Below are positions 1 through 7,811 of a stretch of 23,300 nt of DNA, in pieces. The position numbers were made by a program, and so were the translations under genes. Numbering within the stretch: the stretch's first letter is position 1; each line of letters begins with the position of its first letter. The DNA is from Sporisorium sorghi (Eukaryota; Basidiomycota; Ustilaginomycetes; Ustilaginales; Ustilaginaceae). Under the pieces are notes generated by a model that ran no database searches, was not told where the DNA came from, and was given only the letters and a program-made list of their open reading frames with translations. The stretch is from the NCBI GenBank assembly GCA_023212695.1, contig JALCCG010000155.1, forward strand, positions 29,944-53,243, read 5' to 3'.

Positions 1-90
1 CCTTTGCGACGAATGTGGGAAAGACGAAAGAGAGCGTTGCAGTGCTGGATGTCTTTGTTGCTGACCAAAAAAAAAAACTAAAGCTCGGAC

Positions 91-1053
91 TTAGTTGGAG
101 GAAGGAGATGGCTGCTGCGAGGCGGCGTTCTCACGCCTCATCTCTGCAATCCTCTCGCGAACCACCTCGAGACCGGGCAACTCGCCATTGACGGTGCCAA
201 AGATGGCGTCGCGAACTCGAGCGCTCCTCATGTCGAGACCCTGGCTGCGGTACCACTCGTTTGCGCCGGGGGTGATGCGTTCGAGATGGGTGAGTCGCTC
301 TGCGCCAGAGTATCTGCTGCTGTCGAGACCAGCAGAGGATCCAGCGCCAGCAGAGTGGTTGTGCCTCCTCTGATACCTGGCAATGTCGCCATCGGTAAAG
401 TGCTCCAGACCGCCTCCGTTGTGCTGCGAAGAAGCGGCGCCCTTTGCTGGCTTGGATCGGCTGGTCGAGGAGAGGTCGGCAGCTGCAGCTTCCCTCTCTC
501 TGCGTGTGAGGAAAGTGGTGCTGGTGAGGTCCGAGGCGAAGGAGTGAATGTCCTTGGCACGGCTCGAGGCCGATTCGGTGTTGCCGAAAGCGGGGACAGA
601 AGCAGCGCGGTTGGATTGCTCGCGGGAAAACTCGGTGAGGCCTCTGGGGACCAGGTTGGGCGATCGACGAGAGACCGAGTCGGTGTTGAGAATGGAAGAG
701 TAGATCGTGTTGTCAAGCGCAGATTCCCACGAAGCGGCAGCGGCGGCGGCGGCGGCAGAGGACGAGGAAGACGGCGAGGATTGGCGTGCGGACGTTGTCA
801 CCGAAGCTTGCTGCGGGTTCGGGATGAACGACGGAGTGAGATGATACATTTCGACGGCCTTGCGCAGAATGGCATCCTTCTTTCTCTTCTGACGCTTGTC
901 GTGCTGCTTGGACCGAGGCGAGCTGGCGGACGACGACGAGGCGATCGGATTGGACGAAGAAGATGCCGAGGCGGTGCGCGAGGCGAGAGCAGCGCTGCTC
1001 TGTGAAAAGGCACGAGCAGCGCCTCGTTGCAGGTTTCGGATAGGAGCCGACAT
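91..1053 (-). CDS. Unidentified, probably mitochondrial protein (320 aa)
   Basis: I do not recognise this protein. The chosen start is the ATG whose product begins MSAPIRNLQRG. An in-frame ATG 37 codons upstream would add a Ser/His/Leu-rich stretch that looks like untranslated leader. The first 35 residues are rich in Arg, Ser and Ala with no acidic residue (for example RGAARAFSQSS), as in a mitochondrial presequence. A basic patch near residues 50-60 (KQHDKRQKRKK) leads into a more ordered segment, AILRKAVEMYHLTPSF. A long Ser/Ala-rich middle follows, including an Ala8 run. The last 70 residues again look folded (ITPGANEWYRSQGLDMRSAR, then DAIFGTVNGELPGLEVVRER). Ordered ends joined by a low-complexity linker would suit a fungal mitochondrial ribosomal or assembly factor, but that is a guess. 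It diverges from the LIM gene. That the ORF is a gene is fairly sure; the function is unknown. Confidence 0.75.
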   Translation of the reverse strand: MSAPIRNLQRGAARAFSQSSAALASRTASASSSSNPIASSSSASSPRSKQHDKRQKRKKDAILRKAVEMYHLTPSFIPNPQQASVTTSARQSSPSSSSSAAAAAAAASWESALDNTIYSSILNTDSVSRRSPNLVPRGLTEFSREQSNRAASVPAFGNTESASSRAKDIHSFASDLTSTTFLTRREREAAAADLSSTSRSKPAKGAASSQHNGGGLEHFTDGDIARYQRRHNHSAGAGSSAGLDSSRYSGAERLTHLERITPGANEWYRSQGLDMRSARVRDAIFGTVNGELPGLEVVRERIAEMRRENAASQQPSPSSN

Positions 1054-1599
1054 GGCGTGAGAATGTGTGGTCAGCGATGAGCGATGCAGAGGAGAACTGT
1101 GATGTGATGAGATGGAGAGTGAAAGCAGATGAGTGACCAAGAAAGCCGTTTCTCCCACGCCCAAGTGAAAATCGCAACGCTTCCGATTCTTCCAACTTTG
1201 AGAAAGAGAGAAGAGTCGTTCACGTGATGCTGCTTATATAAGCTTTATGTCACCAGCAAAAACCGGCACTCCTCACCCACACGTCTTTGATTCTTGCACA
1301 GTTCTGATCTCTGAAAGTGAATGCAATCTCATGAAGTCGTTTTTCGACTCAAGAATAGAGAGCCAACGATGGCCAGTCAAGCCCCTGTCTCAGCTCATTC
1401 AAGCCAGTCTGAGAAGCAAGAGGCGGCCAAGATGTGACTGACAGCAGCGTGGACTTTCCATCTCAGCACACGACTCTTTTCTACGCCGACGCACCGTCGC
1501 GTCACACGCACCTTTTTTTTTTTTTTTGGCGCTTTGAATTTTCGGCCCCTTTTTTCGCTCCTCAAAAAAAGCCTCCCTATTTTTTCAGGGTGAAGAGAG

Positions 1600-1603
<4 letters not shown>

Positions 1604-1640
<37 letters not shown>
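1604..1640. repeat. (GA)n microsatellite, about 18 copies
   Basis: An uninterrupted GA dinucleotide run lies within the presumed leader or promoter of the LIM gene. It follows a T15 tract at 1513-1527. A similar run lies upstream of the AspRS start at 7369-7397. Confidence 0.9.
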
Positions 1641-1644
<4 letters not shown>

Positions 1645-1727
1645 AACGCAACACTCGAGAGGTGTTGGTCTCTCGCGCGTCGACGCTGCGTCTGTGTATG
1701 TTTTCTTTTCGTGTGAACCCTGACGGA

Positions 1728-1757
1728 GCAGCATCAGCATCAGCATCAGCATCAGCA
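1728..1757. repeat. CAGCAT hexanucleotide repeat, about 5 copies
   Basis: Tandem CAGCAT units lie in the presumed 5' leader of the LIM gene, about 190 bases before its ATG. No coding frame through them connects to the gene. Confidence 0.8.
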
Positions 1758-1944
1758 CAGCTTTTGGATTGCATGGTGGCGATGCTCAAGAAACTGCGCA
1801 TCTTTGCTTCTCTTCACCATCATCGCCGCATCCACTCACTTACTGCACTCGCAAGATACTTTCACCCACCCGCGCTAGGCTAGGGTGTACCTCGCGTCGG
1901 CTTGTGGCCAACTGCAACAGCAACTGCAACATCTCGCCAACAAG

Positions 1945-4900
1945 ATGCCGGTGCAAGAACCTCAGGACATGTCGGCCGCGTGGCTTGCTCATGCTCCTCC
2001 GCCGCCGCCTTCCACCGCGGTCCGGAAACCTCGCAGGAGCTCGTCCTATGAACCACTGTCCGCGCAAAAGGGAAGCATGATGAACGACACGCACACTCGC
2101 GGAGGCTATCTTCCACCGAGCTCCCACTCTCCTGAGCCTCCAAGCTCACGAAGATCTTCTGTCAGCGACCTCAAGCAAGCAGCCGCCTCATCATCATCAT
2201 CGACCCCTTCGTCGTCCATCAAGAGGGCTCGTTCCAAAGTCACCTCCAACCCCGTGCCGCCGGCGCCGAGCGCCTTTTACAACTATCAGCATCAGATGCA
2301 GCAACAACAGCAGCAGCAGCAGCAACACTTGTATGGTCACCAGCAACAACAATCGTCTCATGTCGCGCCTCAACCACCTTATGCTGTGGGTTACGATGCC
2401 GCATATGCTGCAGCACAGCCCCCTCCTACCTCTGCTGCTATGACGCACAGCTACTCGGATTCTAACTCTGGCTCGGCATATGCAGGGTACGCAAGAGAGC
2501 GGAGGGAAAGCGCTCCTGCCGTCTCCTACCAAGCACCGCATCCAGCACAACACTTCTATTCAGCCCATCCTCCGCCGGCGAACGGCATCTTGCCCGTGCA
2601 TTCAACAGCCTATGCTCCGACCGTGGCTGCACCACAAGTCACCGTGCCGTCCCATTCTGCAGTCCAGCCACCCATCAGCTATGCCTCGCCGCCCAACGGA
2701 GTGCCTGCTTCGCATCTTCAGTACATGCAGAACGTCCAGTATGCTGCTCCACCTCAACACCAACAGCCCTGGGCGCCCTTGCCGCAGAGTCAACCCGTCT
2801 ACCAGTCGCAGTACCCTCCTGCTGCTTCGCCTCCCGCTCACCAGCCCTGGGAGCATTCGGCAGCTGCCATGACCCCGCCTCAGCAATCGGGAGTTGCCTT
2901 TCCTGCTCAGCCGGGTGTCCCATCTTCAGCTGCACCTCCCAATGCGCATGTCTTTTCCGCCATGCCGCAGGTTAACTCTCCACCTATGCCTGCGACGTCG
3001 CCGCATCCAGCCTATGCAACCGACCTGAGCAGGCAGTCCACCACTTCATCTGTCGGTTCTGTTCGCAGACCTTTGCCTCAGCCAACACGAACCTCGTCCA
3101 ATCCTTCGGCCCCAGGCTCACCCGTGACTGGGCCTATCGGTCTCACCAACCGTGCCAGCGTAAGAAGGGACCTGCCCAGACCTCCCTCGGGCTCTCCTGC
3201 AACCATCTCAGCAGCGTCCGGCTACGTCTCGTCCAATCTGGCTAAAGGTGATCCAAGCAGCCCCGGATCGCCAATTGCAGGCACTACATCTCGATTGCCC
3301 ACCACCGCCCTCAATCGCACCGAGAGTGTTCGATTGGCTGCGGAAGCACTCATGGCCAGAGGTGTTCCTCAGCGACGTCCGCTTCGTAGTGCCTTGGCGA
3401 GTACCACCTTTTCGCCGCCTTTGCCGCCAACGAGAATGGCCAGCAGTCCGTCTGTCCACGCACGCGAGCTGCCGTCTAGCCAAAGCGAGCCCGTGGCGCC
3501 CAGTAACGGCGTTCCCCCAGCGATCGTCGCACAGCCGCTTAGCGAAGCGACAACGAGTCAGAGCGCTGGCTCTGTCCTGCACCAGTCGTTGGACTCGAGC
3601 CCGGTCCGCAATTCGTACCGTGAGCACTCGGCGCCCTCGGCACCCGCGCGCTTCCAGGATGCCGTGCAGCAAAACTCTCAGCCCTACGAAAATCAGACAC
3701 ATGTCTCGCAACCGCCATCGTCGCACCGTCACGAGCCAGCACGTTATCACGAGACAGCCCAGTTGGTCGACTCGATGGCAAGCATGTCCATGGGCCACGA
3801 CGCCGAACCTTCGAAAGCCGCCGCCGCTGCCCCGAGCATCCCTGTATTCAGCTTCGACGCTCCAGATGAGGAGCCGGAAAAGCCCAGACGTCGTCGAGGC
3901 AGCAGTGTTTCGCGAGCCGGCCCTCCTCCGGGCCAGAAAGTGATTCAGCAGACCTCTACTTCACCGGTAGCAGTGCCGACGATTGTCCTGCCAGGCGACA
4001 ATGACGACGATGATCACGCGTCAGCAGCAGGTCCGTCGATTCAGATTTCCGGAGCCGACGATGACCATGCGTCTGGCAATTCGGGACCTATGATCTCGGT
4101 CACTGCGGATGATGACGACGCCCGCTCGCAGACGAGCACTGGATCTAAAGGACCTTCGATTTCGGTCTCGTTCTCGGCAGAGCCGTCGGCCAAATCACAA
4201 AGAGCCGGCACCAGCCACTCGCCCTCTGCCGGTCCACACTCGAGCACGGGAGCAGCAAACGGCCGCGTCTCTGCATCGTCCGTCGGCAGCGGTGCTGGCT
4301 GTCAAGGATGTCAGAAGTGGATTGCCGGCAAAGTGGTACACGCTCTTGGTAGCACATACCACCCAGGCTGCTTCGTCTGCGCCCACTGCTCGGAAGGTCT
4401 CGAGCACGTCGCGTTCTACGAGCACGAGGGACTCCCTTATTGCCACTTTGACTACCATGAGCTCTTTTCGAAAAGATGCTTCCACTGCCGCACGCCGATC
4501 GTCGACGAGCGATACATCACCGTCCAGGACGAAGAGCTGACGGGCCAGGATGGCGAGACCAAGGAGAGGTGCTACCACGAGCTGCACTTCTTCTGCGCCA
4601 ACTGCGGCGATCCTTTCCTCGACCCCAAAGCGGCCGGATCAGCTGCTGGCTCCGACCCTGGGCTGATGACGGCGGACGAGAACGGGAAAGTCAAACATGG
4701 CGGGATGGAGTTCATCGTGCACAAGGGCTATCCGTACTGCGAAAAGTGCCACATTAACCTGCACAAGCCCCGGTGCAAGGGGTGCAAGAAGCCGATCGTG
4801 TACGACCTCATCAGCGCGCTGGGAGGCAAGTACCACCCAGAGTGCTTCACGTGCACCTCGTGCTGCCAGCCGTTTACGGACACGCAGTTCTTTGTCAAGG

Positions 4901-4956
4901 ACGGCAAGCCGTACGACGAGGAGTGCTACAAGGTGCTGCTGCGCAACATGATCTAG
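1945..4956 (+). CDS. PXL1: Paxillin-like LIM-domain protein (1003 aa)
   Basis: Fungal Pxl1-type LIM proteins link Rho GTPase signalling to the actomyosin ring and polarised growth sites. Residues 1-780 are Pro/Ser/Gln-rich and probably disordered, with a Gln-rich run near 115-135. Residues 678-746 hold a fourfold hydrophobic-acidic repeat. The C-terminus carries three LIM domains. LIM1 ligands are C786, C789, H806, C809, C812, C815, C833 and D836. LIM2 spans C845-C935 with the H878/H881/C884/C887 quartet (the H-x2-H form also seen in paxillin) and two long insertions. LIM3 has C944, C947, H964, C967, C970 and C973, ending in D991/C994. The frame stays open upstream to a GTG, but the first ATG is at 1945. 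Family assignment rests on the C-terminal LIM array after a long disordered N-terminus. Other fungal LIM proteins such as Lrg1 carry a RhoGAP domain, which is absent here. Confidence 0.88.
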   Translation: MPVQEPQDMSAAWLAHAPPPPPSTAVRKPRRSSSYEPLSAQKGSMMNDTHTRGGYLPPSSHSPEPPSSRRSSVSDLKQAAASSSSSTPSSSIKRARSKVTSNPVPPAPSAFYNYQHQMQQQQQQQQQHLYGHQQQQSSHVAPQPPYAVGYDAAYAAAQPPPTSAAMTHSYSDSNSGSAYAGYARERRESAPAVSYQAPHPAQHFYSAHPPPANGILPVHSTAYAPTVAAPQVTVPSHSAVQPPISYASPPNGVPASHLQYMQNVQYAAPPQHQQPWAPLPQSQPVYQSQYPPAASPPAHQPWEHSAAAMTPPQQSGVAFPAQPGVPSSAAPPNAHVFSAMPQVNSPPMPATSPHPAYATDLSRQSTTSSVGSVRRPLPQPTRTSSNPSAPGSPVTGPIGLTNRASVRRDLPRPPSGSPATISAASGYVSSNLAKGDPSSPGSPIAGTTSRLPTTALNRTESVRLAAEALMARGVPQRRPLRSALASTTFSPPLPPTRMASSPSVHARELPSSQSEPVAPSNGVPPAIVAQPLSEATTSQSAGSVLHQSLDSSPVRNSYREHSAPSAPARFQDAVQQNSQPYENQTHVSQPPSSHRHEPARYHETAQLVDSMASMSMGHDAEPSKAAAAAPSIPVFSFDAPDEEPEKPRRRRGSSVSRAGPPPGQKVIQQTSTSPVAVPTIVLPGDNDDDDHASAAGPSIQISGADDDHASGNSGPMISVTADDDDARSQTSTGSKGPSISVSFSAEPSAKSQRAGTSHSPSAGPHSSTGAANGRVSASSVGSGAGCQGCQKWIAGKVVHALGSTYHPGCFVCAHCSEGLEHVAFYEHEGLPYCHFDYHELFSKRCFHCRTPIVDERYITVQDEELTGQDGETKERCYHELHFFCANCGDPFLDPKAAGSAAGSDPGLMTADENGKVKHGGMEFIVHKGYPYCEKCHINLHKPRCKGCKKPIVYDLISALGGKYHPECFTCTSCCQPFTDTQFFVKDGKPYDEECYKVLLRNMI

Positions 4957-5046
4957 GTTGCTGGCGCTGCGCTGTCAGTCGATTCAACGCACTCATCACA
5001 CACATGTATTTCTAGTTAAGCTAACGAGATTGTATTGCTTTTGTTT
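4957..5046. other. Convergent 3' intergenic spacer
   Basis: Only 90 bases separate the stop codons of the LIM gene and the AspRS gene, so the two transcripts must overlap or share terminator sequence. The plus strand holds an acceptor-like string, GCTAAC followed about 20 bases later by TTTTGTTTTCAG ending at 5050. No terminator hairpin is visible. Confidence 0.5.
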
Positions 5047-7350
5047 TCAGCTGGACGCAGCTTTGCGCAGGCCGTACATGCCCAGCAGGGCGTCAGCAGC
5101 GCTCTGCGCCTCGTGCTTCTCTCGCAGCGGCGCGGGCGAGCCAAACAGCGGGTCCACGCCCGAACCCTGCTTCGGAAACGCAATCACGTCCCTGATACTG
5201 TCTGCGTTACACAAAATAGCCATGAGGCGGTCGAATCCGAGCGCGATGCCGCCATGAGGTGGCGCGCCGCAGTCGAGCGCACTCAGCAGATGCGCAAACC
5301 TCGCACACTCGCTCTCGTCGAGCTTGAGAACGTTGCTTAGCACGTGCTGCTGCAGGTTGCGGGAATGGATGCGCACGCTGCCGCCGCCGATCTCCTGACC
5401 GTTGAGCACAAGGTCGTAGTGCTGTCCCCTCACCGCCGCGATGCTCTCCTCCGAGTGGAGGAGCGGGATATCGGCCGCGAGAGGGGCGGTGAACGGGTGG
5501 TGCGACGACTGCCACCTCTCCACCGGCGTGCTGAGGCTAGAGAGCGCGTTCTTGTCCTCGTCCACCAGCGTGAACAGCGGGAACTCCGTTATCCACGCCA
5601 GCGCATCGCCGCGCATCTCCAACAGCCCTTTAGACACAAGTGCAGCCGCGAGCAGTTTGCGTACTTCGCCCAGCGCCGTGCTGCCACCTTCCGGTGGATC
5701 GGCGCGCAGCGACACGAACACGTCCACCGCCCCGTCGGCGTCTGTTGGCCGTGCTTCCGCCTCGATGGCTGCGCGTAGTGTGGCGGAAAGGTGCTCGACG
5801 TCGACTTCGGAGGCCGGCAGATCGAGGTGGGAGGAGAGGAACGTGCGTGTGAGGTTGCTCTTCTTGAGCAGCAGCGCGGCGAGCTCGTGGATGTTGTCCT
5901 TGGACGCGATGCGGAACCGCTCGACGCTGCCTTTGAAGGGGGTAAGCAGGGTGTCGAGCTCCCTTTTCGAGAGCGAGCCCGCGGAGTGGTGCTGGTACGG
6001 CAGGATCTCGAGGCTTTGCGTGACGTCGCTGCCTTCGTGAGGTTCCGGCTCGGAAGAAGACGTGAACCCGGGAGAGACGTCGTGCAGCGCAAGGTCGTAC
6101 CGCAAGTCGGGTTTGTCGGACCCGTAGCGCGTCATGGCCGTCCAGTACGACATGACGGGGAAGCGATCGGGCAAAGTACCTCGACCCGCGACCTCCCAGA
6201 TGCGTCGCACGAGGCCTTCGATCACGTCCCGAACCTGATGCCCACCGATCCGCCACTGTCCCTGTGCATCTCTCGCGTCGACATCGCCCGCTTCCAACTC
6301 GGCTCCCTGCAGCTGCGATGGCGTCGATGACGCCGGAGGAGGCCCACCACTGACAAAGCCCATCTCGAGATCGATCTGCGTGAACTCGGGCTGCCTGTCC
6401 TTGCGCCCGTCCTCATCCCGAAAACACTTTGCAATTTGAAAATACTTATCCGTCACCCCTGACGCTATCAAGAGCTGTTTCGGCTGCTGCGGCGATTGAG
6501 GCAGGGCGTAGAAGCATGGTTCGCCCTCTGCTCCAGCTGACGACGTTCGAGTGGGCACAAGGAACTCCCGCGCGCCCTCCGGCGTCGACCTGAGCAACAC
6601 GGGCGTTTCGATCTCCAGAAACCCGTCGTCATACAGATGATTCCGCACAGCATGCGTGACGCGACTGCGCAGCCTGATGTTCTCCGCCAGCTTCGGCCTG
6701 CGCAGATCCAGATACCGGTGCCGCGCACGCACCTCGCTCGAGACCGCATCCGCATGCTCCGAGTCGGATGGCTGGAACGGCAGATCCCTCGTCGCAGGAT
6801 TCAGCAGCGTGAAGCTGTGCGGCAGCACCTCGACCGCCCCCGTCGACTGGTCGGCTTTCGAGTCGTGTGCCGGGCGCAACGCTACTGTGCCGCGGATGAG
6901 GAGGGCGCTCTGCAGCGGTATTGAGGTGAGCGAGTCGAGGAGCGTGGGGGAGGACGAGGTGGGCTGGACTTTGAGCTGGACGGAGCCGGTGTGGTCGAAC
7001 AGGGTGAGGAAGCCGAGCTGCTTGGAGACTTGGCGGGAGGACTGGAGAAAGCCAGTGAGGATGACGGGTTGGTCGGCGTGCGTGGGGCGCAGTTCGCCGC
7101 AGGTGTGGGTTCGGGATGGGAAGGCGCCGTAGTACGCGTCATTGCTCGAAGGAGGTCTGAGGTCTGAGGGAGAGGATGCTGTGCTGTGGTGTCGAACAAG
7201 ACTCTGCGGCCGGTTATGTGAGGAGGAACAGGGCGAGGCGACAGCGAGGACCGTGGAGCAGCAGCCCTGTCGTGGCAGCGATGTGAGTGCTGCTGCTTGA
7301 TGCCCACGAAGGGCCCGAAGCCCACCTGTTCGAGCTGCCTGTCTCAGCAT
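5047..7350 (-). CDS. MSD1: Mitochondrial aspartyl-tRNA synthetase, bacterial type (767 aa)
   Basis: This enzyme charges mitochondrial tRNA(Asp) with aspartate. The first 55 residues are Arg/Ser/Ala-rich with few acidic residues, as in a mitochondrial presequence. An OB-fold anticodon-binding domain follows, around residues 80-200 (VILTGFLQSSRQ, LGFLTLFDHTG). The class II core begins with RHRYLDLRRP and TPEGAREFLVP. Motif 2 is FRDEDGRKDRQPEFTQIDLE with the invariant R311. Residues of about 420-600 form the large insertion typical of bacterial and mitochondrial AspRS. E653 lies in QEIGGGSVRIH, and motif 3 is GIALGFDRL with R708. The protein is longer than yeast Msd1 or human DARS2 (about 650 aa), mainly through Ser/Ala-rich additions. 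The cytosolic AspRS lacks the bacterial insertion, so the organellar assignment is firm. It is divergent from the SFH1-like gene. Confidence 0.96.
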   Translation of the reverse strand: MLRQAARTGGLRALRGHQAAALTSLPRQGCCSTVLAVASPCSSSHNRPQSLVRHHSTASSPSDLRPPSSNDAYYGAFPSRTHTCGELRPTHADQPVILTGFLQSSRQVSKQLGFLTLFDHTGSVQLKVQPTSSSPTLLDSLTSIPLQSALLIRGTVALRPAHDSKADQSTGAVEVLPHSFTLLNPATRDLPFQPSDSEHADAVSSEVRARHRYLDLRRPKLAENIRLRSRVTHAVRNHLYDDGFLEIETPVLLRSTPEGAREFLVPTRTSSAGAEGEPCFYALPQSPQQPKQLLIASGVTDKYFQIAKCFRDEDGRKDRQPEFTQIDLEMGFVSGGPPPASSTPSQLQGAELEAGDVDARDAQGQWRIGGHQVRDVIEGLVRRIWEVAGRGTLPDRFPVMSYWTAMTRYGSDKPDLRYDLALHDVSPGFTSSSEPEPHEGSDVTQSLEILPYQHHSAGSLSKRELDTLLTPFKGSVERFRIASKDNIHELAALLLKKSNLTRTFLSSHLDLPASEVDVEHLSATLRAAIEAEARPTDADGAVDVFVSLRADPPEGGSTALGEVRKLLAAALVSKGLLEMRGDALAWITEFPLFTLVDEDKNALSSLSTPVERWQSSHHPFTAPLAADIPLLHSEESIAAVRGQHYDLVLNGQEIGGGSVRIHSRNLQQHVLSNVLKLDESECARFAHLLSALDCGAPPHGGIALGFDRLMAILCNADSIRDVIAFPKQGSGVDPLFGSPAPLREKHEAQSAADALLGMYGLRKAASS

Positions 7351-7366
7351 ACGTGGTGGTTGAGGC

Positions 7367-7368
<2 letters not shown>

Positions 7369-7397
<29 letters not shown>
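7369..7397. repeat. (AG)n microsatellite
   Basis: About 14 AG units lie immediately upstream of the AspRS ATG. They read as CT on the AspRS transcript strand, so they form a pyrimidine-rich 5' leader. Confidence 0.9.
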
Positions 7398-7400
<3 letters not shown>

Positions 7401-7520
7401 TGTCGCAGGAAGAACAAGAAGAAACAAGAAAAAGCACAATTGGTGGAGGAAGAACGAAGCGGCACTGTTGAACAGTTGATCTCGTCCCCGATATGCCCGA
7501 TGTGACGCGGGAGAAGGGGG

Positions 7521-7544
7521 AAAAAAAAAAAAAAAAAAAAAAAA
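7521..7544. repeat. Poly-A run (24 nt)
   Basis: An uninterrupted A24 tract sits near the middle of the AspRS/SFH1-like divergent promoter. Confidence 0.9.
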
Positions 7545-7811
7545 GGCACTTGAAAATTGAGCGCGTCGTTGATTTGAGCGCGGCGATCTTCTGTTGCACT
7601 TTGTCTCTTTGTATCTGCTTCTATCAACAGAAGATCCACCTTGTCTTCGCACCAATCACGTACAACAGAAAGCGACAACAGCGAGCCATACTACAGCTGC
7701 TGTGCTGCGCAAAGTATCGCTCGTTCTGGCTAATTCGGCCTCGAATCGCAACAAAGTCGCAACACGGTCCTCGATCTCGATCTTCGCTCGCACCAATCTT
7801 GTCGACGAAAG

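Larger units (their letters stand above)
1054..1944. promoter_or_regulatory. Divergent intergenic/promoter region between the mitochondrial-type gene and the LIM gene
   Basis: This spacer of about 890 bases holds no convincing gene. It contains a palindromic CACGTG at 1221-1226, the core site of fungal bHLH factors, and a palindromic TATA-like CTTATATAAG at 1233-1242. That box lies about 180 bases upstream of the leftward gene's ATG. The half nearer the LIM gene is pyrimidine/purine-skewed: a T15 run, a long GA repeat and a CAGCAT repeat. It probably forms a long 5' leader. Function is inferred from position only. Confidence 0.5.
7351..7811. promoter_or_regulatory. Bidirectional promoter between AspRS and SFH1-like genes
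   Basis: The 461 bases between two divergent start codons must serve both genes. They contain an AG repeat at 7369-7397 and a run of 24 A residues at 7521-7544, a candidate nucleosome-excluding tract. No clear TATA box was seen. Confidence 0.55.
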
